42,881 nt of DNA from Acidobacteriota bacterium (lineage in GTDB: Bacteria; Acidobacteriota; Terriglobia; UBA7540). The notes under the pieces were generated by a model. The model had not been told where the DNA came from. It did not search any database and saw only the letters and a program-made list of their open reading frames with translations. How positions within the stretch are numbered: position 1 is the first letter of the stretch; each line of letters begins with the position of its first letter. Below are positions 25,351-33,491 of this stretch, in pieces. The position numbers were made by a program, and so were the translations under genes. The stretch is from assembly GCA_003165315.1 (NCBI GenBank), contig PLSX01000192.1, positions 283 through 43,163 of the forward strand. The letters are read 5' to 3'.

Positions 25351-26874
25351 ATGCGATTTCCTCTCAAGGCAATTTTCGTTTTTGCCGCAACCTTCGCTGT
25401 CCTAATACTCCTGCACCTTCCCTTGCTTCGATTACCCTATTTTTGGGACGAAGCGGGATATTACATTCCATCGGCGCTGGACTTCTATCGCGCGTGGTCA
25501 TTGAATCCCCATACCACCCTGCCGGAGGGCCACCCGCCGCTGGTAATGATCTATATCGGGCTCGCATGGCGGCTTTTGGGATATTCGGCCTGGGTGGCGC
25601 GTTCCGCCATGACCCTAATCGCGGCCGCCACGGTGGCGTCGCTCTATGTATTGGCGCGGCGCATTTCCAACCCTGAAATCGCTTTCTGGAGCGCTCTGCT
25701 GCTAGCCCTCTCGCCGCTCTTCTTTGCTCAAACAACCCTCGTGCACCTTGACCTTGCCGCTGCGCTTTTCACCACGCTGGCGATCTTGTTTCTGCTTGAA
25801 GATCAGTTCTGGCTCTATGCGCTGGCAGCTTCCCTCGCAGTTTTGAGCAAGGAAACGGCCGTGGTTCTGCTACCCGTCGTGTGGCTCTATGCGTGGCAAA
25901 GAAGACGCGGATTCGCGCCGGAACGGCAGGCTCCCCTTCCCCCTTGGGCGCCGCTGATGGCTCCAATCCTGCCGCTTGCGGCATGGGCGCTTTTTTACCA
26001 TCACACGACGGGCTTTTGGACGGGCAACCGCAATTACTTGAGCTACAACCTGTATTCAACCCTTTCGCCGGGAAGGGTTTTCTGGAGCCTGCTGCGCCGC
26101 TGCTATGAGCTCTTTTTCGCGGGGTTCAATTGGGTTTTGACTCTCTGCGCTCCCGTGGGAATCTGGTGGGGTCGAAAATATTCCAAGATGGACCCGGCCC
26201 GCCTTAAAGATGGACCACCCTGGCGCCCCTTCATTTTTCTGACGGGGGAGCTGGTAACAATTTATCTCCTCCTTCTGAGCGTGGTGGGCGGCGCGATTCT
26301 TCCCCGCTATCTTCTGCCCGTGATTCCCCTCTTTTATCTCGCCATCATCGCCATGGTGATTCGATTGCCGCGCGTTGTGGGCCGGATTATTTTAACTTTG
26401 GTCGCTGTCTGCTTTGTCGGGTCCTGGTTCATCAATCCGCCCTACCCTTTTCCCTTCGAGGATAATCTCGCCTACGCGGACTTCATAAATTTGCACGAAA
26501 AGGCCGCGCATTTTCTGGAAGCGCAACCCAATCAACCCCGCATTTTGACCGCATGGCCGGCTTCCGATGAATTGGCGCGACCGTTTCTAGGATATGTCCA
26601 CAACCCTCTGCGCGTCGTCCAAGTGCCGGGGTTTGCAACAAGTGAGTTTGCCAACGTGCCGCCGGAAACCTTTGACCTGCTCTATCTCTATTCCCGCCGC
26701 TGGGAACCGCCCGGCAACTGGTTGCAGCGATATCCGGCCTGGTTGCGAATACAGGGTCGATACTTCGATTATCAACCGCAGTCTGACGCCCGGGCCGTGG
26801 TGGCCCGCTACCATCTTCGGCTTTTGGCTCAAATGGAACGCCGCGGCCAGTGGGTGCAGATTTACTCGCACTGA
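25351..26874 (+). CDS. PMT/ArnT-type (GT39-like) membrane glycosyltransferase
   Basis: A 507-residue multi-pass protein. The first helix (AIFVFAATFAVLILLHLPLL) is followed by YFWDEAGYY, the acidic DE motif in the first external loop of PMT/ArnT enzymes. About ten more helices follow up to residue 360, including LAVLSKETAVVLLPVVW with the family's KE motif. The last 130 residues are mostly soluble and probably periplasmic. Family members transfer a sugar from a polyprenyl-phosphate donor to protein, lipid A or other envelope acceptors. Acceptor and sugar cannot be told from sequence. No ribosome binding site is obvious at 25351. It is flanked by repeat array 2 upstream and by the fluoride riboswitch about 110 bases downstream. 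Confidence 0.82.
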   Translation: MRFPLKAIFVFAATFAVLILLHLPLLRLPYFWDEAGYYIPSALDFYRAWSLNPHTTLPEGHPPLVMIYIGLAWRLLGYSAWVARSAMTLIAAATVASLYVLARRISNPEIAFWSALLLALSPLFFAQTTLVHLDLAAALFTTLAILFLLEDQFWLYALAASLAVLSKETAVVLLPVVWLYAWQRRRGFAPERQAPLPPWAPLMAPILPLAAWALFYHHTTGFWTGNRNYLSYNLYSTLSPGRVFWSLLRRCYELFFAGFNWVLTLCAPVGIWWGRKYSKMDPARLKDGPPWRPFIFLTGELVTIYLLLLSVVGGAILPRYLLPVIPLFYLAIIAMVIRLPRVVGRIILTLVAVCFVGSWFINPPYPFPFEDNLAYADFINLHEKAAHFLEAQPNQPRILTAWPASDELARPFLGYVHNPLRVVQVPGFATSEFANVPPETFDLLYLYSRRWEPPGNWLQRYPAWLRIQGRYFDYQPQSDARAVVARYHLRLLAQMERRGQWVQIYSH

Positions 26875-26964
26875 GTGAAACGCAGCGCTCTGGGCCACGT
26901 CTGCATAACACCTGCGCTTAGACGCCACGGGCAAAATCAAATTACCCCCAAGGTAACGTGCATG

Positions 26965-26973
26965 TGGTATATT
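26965..26973 (+). promoter_or_regulatory. Extended -10 promoter element of the fluoride riboswitch transcript
   Basis: TGGTATATT fits the extended -10 form TGnTATAAT with one mismatch in the hexamer. It lies eight to ten bases before the start of the aptamer, so a transcript would begin at about 26979-26981, right at the riboswitch. No clear -35 is present, which is common with extended -10 promoters. Confidence 0.5.
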
Positions 26974-26981
26974 TCCATTTT

Positions 26982-27033
26982 GGGTGATGGAGTTCACCTT
27001 TCGATTCCCTGCTGAGGCAGGGTGATGACTCCT
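26982..27033 (+). ncRNA. Fluoride riboswitch (crcB motif RNA)
   Basis: The aptamer matches the crcB-motif architecture: GGTGA/TCACC stem (26983-26987 with 26994-26998) enclosing TGGAGT, then stem CCCTGC/GCAGGG (27007-27012 with 27017-27022) with TGAG loop, then TGATG and ACTCC (27028-27032), which can pair with GGAGT at 26989-26993. The Bacillus crcB leader has the same GATGGAGTTC and AATGACTCCT landmarks. ACTCC is also the 5' arm of the following terminator, so fluoride binding should disfavour termination. The next plus-strand genes are a frame-broken ORF (27202) and a metallophosphoesterase (27665); crcB itself lies 4.8 kb downstream. Confidence 0.92.
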
Positions 27034-27064
27034 GGCCGCCGATGGGCGTTCAGGAGTTTTTTTG
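27028..27064 (+). terminator. Intrinsic terminator, expression platform of the fluoride riboswitch
   Basis: ACTCCTG (27028-27034) and CAGGAGT (27051-27057) form a perfect 7-bp stem, followed at once by seven T. The 5' arm is shared with the aptamer, so terminator and ligand-bound aptamer exclude each other. Confidence 0.9.
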
Positions 27065-27201
27065 TTTTAGGCGGTGATGGCAGCCATCGATTTCCGAAAT
27101 TTGAAATCGCGCCTATTTCGGTCGATGCCCTGATCGCATTGTGGATAAAGCACAAATAACCAATAAAGAGCGAACTTTGACGAACCCAGGGCTGGGACAA
27201 T

Positions 27202-27648
27202 ATGTTGCTGGATGAACTTCGCGCGCGACGGTTGGCGACCATCGGCAATCTCTTCGACGCCGCTTTGGACAGAATGTCCCTAGTCCTGCAATCCGCCGAT
27301 GCGCTGCGGGACAGCGGCGATGCTTCCCGGATTTCCCCCGAGCAGGCTCGGATTGTAAGGACAGAATCGCGGCAATTCGAACCTGCCTACACGCGGGATT
27401 AAGGAAATTCGACGTTCGGCTGCAGAAGCCCGACCCGGTCCAGATGCTGGTGGCGGGAGCTCTCCACGCTCTGGGTGGTGCTGGAAAACGCGCGGCCCGA
27501 GCGTATGACCGGGTATGGACGAGAACTCTCGCCCCAGGATAAAGTTGCTTGCGAGAATCTGGTCCAGACCCTGCTGCAAGAGACCGAGTTGATCCGTAGC
27601 GTCGTACTCAGAGGAAGAGAGAAGACTCAAGCGTTCACGGCACCGTAA
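27202..27648 (+). pseudogene. Frame-broken gene of unknown function behind the fluoride riboswitch
   Basis: The first part (27202-27402) encodes 66 residues starting MLLDELRARRLATIGNL and stops early. From about 27448 the same frame again looks coding for some 65 residues (WWRELSTLWVVLENARPERM, YGRELSPQDK, ETELIRSVV) and ends at TAA 27646. Between them the plausible coding frame is shifted (IKEIRRSAAEARP). A +1 and a compensating shift would join everything into one helical protein of about 148 residues. It may be a decayed gene or an assembly error. It is the first gene after the riboswitch and has no clear ribosome binding site. No family was recognised. Confidence 0.5.
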
Positions 27649-27664
27649 AAAATCGGCTCATCCC

Positions 27665-28381
27665 ATGAAAATCGTCATCATTTCCGACATTCACGGCAAC
27701 TCCGACGCCCTTTTAGCGCTTCCGGAGGCTTACGATGAGCTCTGGGTTCTGGGCGATCTGGTGAATTACGGGCCCGACCCGGCGGCGGTGATTGATTTTG
27801 TGAAGGCGAAAGCGGCCATTGTGGTGAGCGGGAACCACGACTACTCGATTGGATTCAATCAAGACCCGCAATGCTCCCAGCGGTTCAAGCAGATGGCGGA
27901 GGCGACGCGGCGATACACCAACTCGGTGTTGAGCATGGAGCACAAACGTTATCTTCGGCACCTGCCGCGCTATGTGGAAGCGGAGCGCAACAGGACCCGA
28001 TTTTACATCTGCCACGCGATTCCGTCCGATTCCCTTTTCGGCTATTGCCAGGCCGATTCCCCGCGCTGGCCCGCCGAAATTGAAAATCTCAGCGCTGACA
28101 TTGTGCTTGTGGGCCACACGCATATTCCCTTTGTGCAGTCATTCGGCTCGCGTCAGGTGGTGAATCCGGGAAGTCTGGGTCAGCCCAAAACCGGCAGTCC
28201 TGAGGCTCGCTATGCGGTTTGGGAGGATGGAAAGATCGAGGTCAAATCCTATCCCTACCCGGTTGAGACAGCGGTAGCCAAGGTGCAGTCGCTTCCCATC
28301 GAAGAGCAGTTGCGAAATGAGCTGACCGCGATTCTGCGGACCGGGAAAATTCCGGGCGGGATTTGGCAGGTGAAGAGTTAA
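27665..28381 (+). CDS. Metallophosphoesterase (YfcE/MJ0936-like)
   Basis: A 238-residue cytoplasmic calcineurin-like phosphoesterase. The five metal-site motifs are in order: DIHGN (residues 8-12), GDLVNYGP, GNHDY, a CHAIPSD His, and GHTHIPF. MKIVIISDIHGN at the start fixes the N-terminus. Members hydrolyse phosphodiester or phosphomonoester bonds with a two-metal centre; the natural substrate of this subgroup is unclear. It is the first intact gene after the fluoride riboswitch (600 bases downstream, same strand). Two-metal phosphatases are often fluoride-sensitive, so fluoride control would make sense, but this is inference. The start has only a weak ribosome binding site. The stop runs straight into a short low-complexity repeat. 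Confidence 0.9.
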   Translation: MKIVIISDIHGNSDALLALPEAYDELWVLGDLVNYGPDPAAVIDFVKAKAAIVVSGNHDYSIGFNQDPQCSQRFKQMAEATRRYTNSVLSMEHKRYLRHLPRYVEAERNRTRFYICHAIPSDSLFGYCQADSPRWPAEIENLSADIVLVGHTHIPFVQSFGSRQVVNPGSLGQPKTGSPEARYAVWEDGKIEVKSYPYPVETAVAKVQSLPIEEQLRNELTAILRTGKIPGGIWQVKS

Positions 28382-28490
28382 AGAGTTCAAGAGTCGAAGA
28401 GTTGAAAAGTAAGGAGTTGAAGAGTTAAAGAGTCGAAAAGTTGAAGAGTTCAAAAGTTGAAAGGTCGAGAAGTTGAAATCGCGAGGACGG
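28379..28490 (+). repeat. Degenerate short-period repeat (about 9 nt)
   Basis: Units such as AAGAGTTGA, AAGAGTTCA and AAGAGTCGA repeat about eleven times with varying quality, beginning at the stop codon of the metallophosphoesterase. The strand is almost pyrimidine-poor. It looks like slippage-derived simple sequence and carries no gene. Confidence 0.75.
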
Positions 28491-28582
28491 ATATGGAATC
28501 AAGGCCCGCTCAATATGAGTGCAATCGCTTTTTTTATTGGGGCCTCACTCCGTGAGGCCTGAAGGCAGGCGTGCCGAAGGCA

Positions 28583-28698
28583 CTTTGGACTGCGGCCGCG
28601 AAGCTGCCGCTTTGAACCTCTAACCTGATTGGCGGATCTTGCAAGAAGGCCGCAAGGACAAAAACCAAAAGCGGCAGCTTCGCGGCCGCAGTCCAAAG
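28583..28698. repeat. Perfect 31-bp inverted repeat with 54-nt loop
   Basis: Bases 28583-28613 and 28668-28698 are exact reverse complements (CTTTGGACTGCGGCCGCGAA at the start of the left arm). Pairing continues imperfectly outside the arms (GAAGG-CA versus CG-CTTC). The RNA or single strand would form a very stable hairpin. It lies between the metallophosphoesterase and dynamin genes and has no T-run. It is more like a palindromic (REP/MITE-type) dispersed element than a terminator. The rest of 28491-28810 has no gene. Confidence 0.85.
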
Positions 28699-28810
28699 CG
28701 CTTCGCGCATCTTAACTCATCGGGGGAAGTGGCTTTTACTTCGAAATATTGGCTGTCAGAGTATTTGCAGATCGCCATTTCAGGACCGGTTTGAAAGTAC
28801 GGGAGTATTG

Positions 28811-30544
28811 ATGTCGCAGGATCAAATCGAAGTTTCGCTCACACCCGGTGGCGACGTGGATGGAGCGTCCATGCTTCTCCGTTTAGCAAGCCTGGGGGCG
28901 GAATTGGGCGCTCCATCCATCGCAGACGATGGCGACGCGCTTGCCGCCCGCGTGGCGGAGGGCCGTTTCTACCTCACCTGCATTGGCCAGTTCAAGCGCG
29001 GAAAATCGACGTTGATCAATGCCCTGATCGGCACCCCCGTGCTTCCGGTGGGTTTCATTCCTGTCACTGCCGTTCCCACCGTGATTCGATTTGGAGCGCG
29101 TCCACGAGCGCGCGTTCAGGCCCGCGACGGGACATGGCGGGACGTGGCCGTCTCCGACCTGCACCAATACGTTTCGGAAGAATTCAATCCTGAAAACACC
29201 AAGGGAATAACGGGCGTTGAGGTGTTTGTACCCAGCGCGTTGCTTTCCACGGGCATGTGCTTTGTCGATACGCCCGGCCTCGGATCGGTATTCACAAACA
29301 ACACGGCAGCAACTCACGCCTTCATTCCCCACATTGACGCCACCCTGGTGGTGGTGGGTGCGGACCCGCCGCTGGCAGGCGAAGAGCTGGCGCTGGTGGA
29401 AACGGTGGGGAAGGAAGTTCAGAATCTGATCCTGGTGCTGAACAAGGCGGACCGCACCACTGATGCGGAGCGGGCGGCGGCCAAAGCTTTCACGATCAAG
29501 GTTCTGGAGAAGAGACTCCAGCGCCATGTGGGTCCGGTGTTTGAAGTGAGTGCGGCCGAGCGCATGGAAAACCGTGGACCGGAACGCGATTGGTTAAAGC
29601 TCCTGGCGGCGCTCGATGCGCTTGTTCAAGGCTCCGGGCACCAATTGATTCAGGAAGCCTGCGACCGCGGGATTGAGCGTTTAAGCGAGCAACTGCTGGC
29701 TATCATCGCAGAAGAGCGCGAGGCGCTGGAGCGGCCCATCGAAGAGTCAGAGCGAAGAATTGCAGCCATGAAGCAGACCATCGCCGAAGCGGAACGCTCC
29801 CTGCGCGAGGTGGAATTTCTCTGGATCGCCGAGCAGCGGCATCTCTCCGACCTATTCGTGGAACGGCACAAGGCGTTTCTTGCTTCCATCTGGCCACAAG
29901 CACTTGAGGAGTTTGACCGAACCGCGGCATCCCTTCCCCGCCGCATGGGGCCAACCTTTCGCTACGCCGTCATGCGCAAAGCTCAGGAAATTGCCCGACG
30001 CGACATTCAGCCCTGGTTGATCAAAGAGCAATCAGAAGGCGAAAAGGAATATCGGCAGGTGGCCACCCGATTTGTGCAGATGGCCAATGACTTTCTGAAG
30101 AGGCTGGCGGATGCGGGCGTTCGGGAACTGGCGCGGATGCCGCACGCCCTCGACCCGGAAATGGGATTTCGCGTCCGGTCGGAATACCGGTTTCGCGATA
30201 TGATCGAAATCGCCCAGCCGGCATCGCCCCTGATCTGGCTGGCCGATTTGATTCTAGGACTCGTGGGCGCGAGCCGCGTGATTGAGCGCGAGGGGCGTGA
30301 ATTCCTCGCCCGATTGTTTGAAGTCAACTGCTCACGGGTGCAGAATGACATCCTCAATCGCGTTCAGGAAAGCCGCGACCGCTTGGAAGTGGAGATTCGG
30401 AAACTGCTGCATGAAATCAGCCGTATCGCCGTGGAGGCGCTGAACCATGCGCGCGAAGCGCACGCCGCAGGGGCTCCGGCCGTGGACGCGGCCGTCGCGA
30501 GACTTAACAGGTTGGAACGGGGAGTGGTTGATTCATCTTCCTAG
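28811..30544 (+). CDS. Dynamin-family GTPase
   Basis: A 577-residue large GTPase starting at ATG 28811 with GGGAG five bases upstream (TTG 28808 is in frame). G1 is GQFKRGKST (residues 59-67), the switch region follows (VTAVPTVIRFG), G3 is DTPG (153-156) and G4 is NKAD (211-214). After the GTPase domain there is a long helical and coiled-coil region (about 285-440) and a hydrophobic stretch (PLIWLADLILGLVGAS, about 475-490) that may insert in the membrane, followed by more helix. This is the layout of bacterial dynamin-like proteins, which assemble on membranes and bend or protect them. No second dynamin gene is adjacent, unlike many paired systems. Family certain; physiological role open. 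Confidence 0.9.
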   Translation: MSQDQIEVSLTPGGDVDGASMLLRLASLGAELGAPSIADDGDALAARVAEGRFYLTCIGQFKRGKSTLINALIGTPVLPVGFIPVTAVPTVIRFGARPRARVQARDGTWRDVAVSDLHQYVSEEFNPENTKGITGVEVFVPSALLSTGMCFVDTPGLGSVFTNNTAATHAFIPHIDATLVVVGADPPLAGEELALVETVGKEVQNLILVLNKADRTTDAERAAAKAFTIKVLEKRLQRHVGPVFEVSAAERMENRGPERDWLKLLAALDALVQGSGHQLIQEACDRGIERLSEQLLAIIAEEREALERPIEESERRIAAMKQTIAEAERSLREVEFLWIAEQRHLSDLFVERHKAFLASIWPQALEEFDRTAASLPRRMGPTFRYAVMRKAQEIARRDIQPWLIKEQSEGEKEYRQVATRFVQMANDFLKRLADAGVRELARMPHALDPEMGFRVRSEYRFRDMIEIAQPASPLIWLADLILGLVGASRVIEREGREFLARLFEVNCSRVQNDILNRVQESRDRLEVEIRKLLHEISRIAVEALNHAREAHAAGAPAVDAAVARLNRLERGVVDSSS

Positions 30545-30685
30545 CATTTTTCTTTGTTAGAATGCTTACACGATAGACGAAGTTGTTCGGGCCTTTGCCG
30601 GGATGCGAATCGGCGGTAGTGGTGTAGTTTCCGGTTAGCTGACAGAGCGCACGTGGTGTCCAAATATGCTGGAAGACGAGGCAGC

Positions 30686-31687
30686 ATGAGCCGAAAATTC
30701 AGCTTACCTGTTTTGATCTCCTGGGTCCTAATGATGCCGATCGTGCTCACAGCTCAGGACTCCGATCAGCCGTTAAGCCCTGCGGCCATGCAGGCCGTTT
30801 TAGCAAGTTTCCCCAAGGAATTCCTATCGCACGGGGAGCCGCCAACAGCCGATCAGAATGACCCGGAAGATCATAGTCGAACCTGCGCTGCTGTGTTCAG
30901 CCGGAAGGATGACGGCTCGCCTGATTTGATCGCGGCGATATACGACGGAGATCGCGCTGAAGTCGCCATGCTCGCCTACAAGCAAGGTGCGGCGCGGATG
31001 ATCGACGCTGTTGATGATCGGCAATTCAATCTGGGCGGTGAATTCTGCGCCATTCGGATCATCAATCTGGCCGACCCCGCGGATTCCTCCTCACTGCTAG
31101 CAAAAACGGTCGTGGCCTCTTTTGACACTAATCTAAGCGAATCCGACTATTACTTTGTTTGGAATGGCAAGAAACTCAGGAATATCGCCGCGCTCAATAA
31201 CGGATCGCGCGATGAGGTGGACTTCGACCATAGCGGCCCTATGCAGATTGAGGGATTCAATGGAGATGGCGACCGCTTTCCGCAGGACGACGGAATCATG
31301 GCGGGCCCAACTTATACCCTCTTCCGGTACAACGGTACAACCTACGCACCTGCGAAGATTCTCCTCTCTGACTGTGAGGCCAATCCACAGCCGGCGAATT
31401 GGGAGGAGAGGTCCAGCGGCCGATGGATGAATATTGGGTGCGGGGTCGAAATGCACAAGACTCCCGCGCTTGCCTATCAGCTCATAATCGTGAATGGAGA
31501 CCGCGACGGGAGCAATAGGGTAACGAGCGCCAAGGTTGAGATCGATGGCGTCACCGTCGTATCGCCTACCGAGGTCAACCATGGCGTGGAAAGTCTTACA
31601 AGAACAATCAGACTCCGAAAGAAGAATCAGATCACGACGGTGGTTGATGGGCCGCCAAAGTCCCATGTGCATGTTGTAGTCGAATGA
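30686..31687 (+). CDS. Secreted protein of unknown function
   Basis: A 333-residue protein starting at ATG 30686 (ACGAGG four bases upstream); a GTG at 30653 is less likely because it would precede the signal peptide. The signal peptide is MSRKFSLPVLISWVLMMPIVLT with cleavage after AQ or TA. The mature protein is beta-rich with repeated Asp/Gly/Asn phrases (SPDLIAAIYDGDRAEVAML, GFNGDGDRFPQDDG, IIVNGDRDGSNRV), reminiscent of calcium-binding beta-propeller or FG-GAP-like loops, but no clear repeat unit could be set. It lies 141 bases after the dynamin gene and 131 before crcB. Function unknown. Confidence 0.72.
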   Translation: MSRKFSLPVLISWVLMMPIVLTAQDSDQPLSPAAMQAVLASFPKEFLSHGEPPTADQNDPEDHSRTCAAVFSRKDDGSPDLIAAIYDGDRAEVAMLAYKQGAARMIDAVDDRQFNLGGEFCAIRIINLADPADSSSLLAKTVVASFDTNLSESDYYFVWNGKKLRNIAALNNGSRDEVDFDHSGPMQIEGFNGDGDRFPQDDGIMAGPTYTLFRYNGTTYAPAKILLSDCEANPQPANWEERSSGRWMNIGCGVEMHKTPALAYQLIIVNGDRDGSNRVTSAKVEIDGVTVVSPTEVNHGVESLTRTIRLRKKNQITTVVDGPPKSHVHVVVE

Positions 31688-31818
31688 GCTGCTTTGCAGT
31701 TTTCGAAAATACCTGAGGGCAATTCTTTTGCTGGATTGACCAATCTGGCCGGTTGACCGGCAAACCGGAAATTGCACAACTACCGAATCGGCACTCAACT
31801 TGACGGAGGTGGAATCGG

Positions 31819-32190
31819 TTGCGCTATTGGATTGTTTTTCTCGGTGGAGGTCTTGGTTCGCTAACCCGCTACGTCGCAGGCACCGCAATTATGACCCGCT
31901 ACGGAGGGCTGTTCCCTCTCGGCACGATGATTATCAATGTCTCGGGTTCCTTCCTCATCGGCCTCCTGATGACACTTTTGACGGAACGGTGGCACCTCGA
32001 CCCCATCTGGAGAATGGCGCTGGTGGTAGGCTTTCTGGGCGGCTATACGACCTTTTCCAGCTTTGAATATGAATCGTATCGCGCCATCCGCGACGGCGGA
32101 CAATGGATTGGCTTAATGAATATTGCGGGTAGCGTGCTTCTGGGGTATATAGCGGTCTGGGCGGGCGCGGTTTTTGCCGGCCACCGGTAG
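31819..32190 (+). CDS. crcB: Fluoride channel CrcB/FluC
   Basis: A 123-residue four-helix membrane protein that exports fluoride ions as a dual-topology dimer. Diagnostic stretches are GGGLGSLTRYV near the start, GTMIINVSGSFLIGLL in helix 2 and GFLGGYTTFSSFEYE in helix 3, including the Asn and Phe residues that line the fluoride pores. The start codon is TTG at 31819, supported by GGAGG nine bases upstream and by homologous N-terminal MRYWIVFLGGGLG. No riboswitch sits immediately upstream; the fluoride riboswitch of this window is 4.8 kb away on the same strand with three intact genes in between. Two DUF190 genes follow in the same direction, a common partnership. Confidence 0.95.
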   Translation: MRYWIVFLGGGLGSLTRYVAGTAIMTRYGGLFPLGTMIINVSGSFLIGLLMTLLTERWHLDPIWRMALVVGFLGGYTTFSSFEYESYRAIRDGGQWIGLMNIAGSVLLGYIAVWAGAVFAGHR

Positions 32191-32358
32191 ATTTTTATGC
32201 CCTGGCCATCCCGATCAAAAGCATCGGGACGGGTTCTGGGCATGCTCGCGCGCACAGGCGGGAGTGCCTATGCACCTTTCCGGCACGGGCAATATACCCG
32301 AGACATGGTTTTCAAGGTTAGAGTTTTCGACGGTTCGGTCTTGGAATGGGGAGGACTA

Positions 32359-33093
32359 ATGCTTGCCAAAGGCCCGGCGAAGAAGGTCTGCATTTACGTC
32401 AATGAAGATACACGACACAACATGGTTCCGCTTTACGAAGCCATCCTCTCGTACCTGATCCACAAGGGCGTGGCGGGCGCCACAGCATACAACGCCATGG
32501 CGGGATTCGGCGCGCACCAGATCATGCACACGGCTCAGGTTGAATTGCTGAGCGAGCATCTTCCCATTCGAATTGAATTCACTGAATCGGCTCGCAAGGT
32601 GGAAGAGGTTCTGCCCACGCTGTACGAGATGGTTACAGATGGCGTGATTGAAGTTCAAGACACGACGGTGATCAAGAGTGTCATGAAGGGCAGAAAGGCG
32701 GAGCCCGCGTTGCCCCACGAAAAAACAAGCGGCAAAGCCAAGCTCCTGCGAATCTACCTGGGCGAAGCGGACCGCTGGAATGATCAGCCACTTTACGACG
32801 CCATCGTCAAGCGGCTTCATATGATCGACATCTCCGGCGCCACCGTCTATCGCGGCATCATGGGTTACGGGATGAAGGGGCACACCCACAAACAGTGCCT
32901 CTTTCGCCTTTCGCGCGATCTGCCCATCATGATAGCGGTGATCGATAGCGAAGAGAAGATCACGCAGGGCGCGGAAGCGGTTGAGGCCATGATTGAGGAT
33001 GGTTTAATCGTTATTTCTGATGTAGACTTCACGCGACTGGTTCGCGGCCAGCCGCAAGGAGCAACAAGCGATGCCAACCTACCAGCCGGCTAA
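32359..33093 (+). CDS. Two-domain DUF190 protein
   Basis: A 244-residue cytoplasmic protein starting at ATG 32359 with GGGGAGG four bases upstream; the frame is open to 32197 but lacks a ribosome binding site there. It contains two DUF190 domains: residues about 8-105 (KVCIYVNEDTRHNMVPLYEAI, GATAYNAMAGFGA) and about 125-230 (LRIYLGEADRWNDQPLYDAI, GATVYRGIMGYG). DUF190 proteins adopt a ferredoxin-like, PII-type fold and are often encoded beside crcB, but their role in fluoride handling has not been established. It begins 168 bases after crcB and overlaps the next DUF190 gene by 23 bases. Confidence 0.92.
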   Translation: MLAKGPAKKVCIYVNEDTRHNMVPLYEAILSYLIHKGVAGATAYNAMAGFGAHQIMHTAQVELLSEHLPIRIEFTESARKVEEVLPTLYEMVTDGVIEVQDTTVIKSVMKGRKAEPALPHEKTSGKAKLLRIYLGEADRWNDQPLYDAIVKRLHMIDISGATVYRGIMGYGMKGHTHKQCLFRLSRDLPIMIAVIDSEEKITQGAEAVEAMIEDGLIVISDVDFTRLVRGQPQGATSDANLPAG

Positions 33094-33415
33094 ATTGATG
33101 CGGCTCCACTTCTCTGAGCACCACCGTTATCAGGGCAAACCTCTGTATGAAGCCATCGTGCAAAAGTGCCTGGAGATGAAAATAGCCGGAGCGACAGTGC
33201 TGCGCGGCCTGGAAGGCTATGGCGGAATGGCCCAAATCCACCGCTCCCATCTTTTGAAGCACGACCTGCCCACCATTGTCACCATCGTGGATTCCGCCGA
33301 AAATATTGATCGCCTCGCCCCTGTGGTCGAGGAAATGATGGAGACCGGCTTGATTGCGGTCTCGGACGTCCAGATCAGGAGAATTCAAAAAAGCAAAGTC
33401 GCTACCATCGGTTAG
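33071..33415 (+). CDS. Single-domain DUF190 protein
   Basis: A 114-residue protein formed by one DUF190 domain (MRLHFSEHHRYQGKPLYEAI, GATVLRGLEGYGG, DLPTIVTIVDSAENI). It overlaps the end of the two-domain DUF190 gene by 23 bases in another frame, so the two are translated from one message. Its domain is closer in wording to the second domain of its neighbour than to the first. Together crcB and these genes supply three DUF190 domains, which fits the trimeric assembly of PII-like folds, though that is inference. Confidence 0.92.
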   Translation: MPTYQPAKLMRLHFSEHHRYQGKPLYEAIVQKCLEMKIAGATVLRGLEGYGGMAQIHRSHLLKHDLPTIVTIVDSAENIDRLAPVVEEMMETGLIAVSDVQIRRIQKSKVATIG

Positions 33416-33491
33416 CCAGTAAAACAGGAAGCCCCCCTCGCCCACGTATCCGCAATGCGAAGCACAATCGGTCCGAACCCGGGAGAACTCC

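Noticed and set aside
31688-31818. A second fluoride riboswitch directly upstream of crcB
   Set aside because: No GATGG-GTTC stem or TGATGACTCC element occurs in the 131 bases before crcB.
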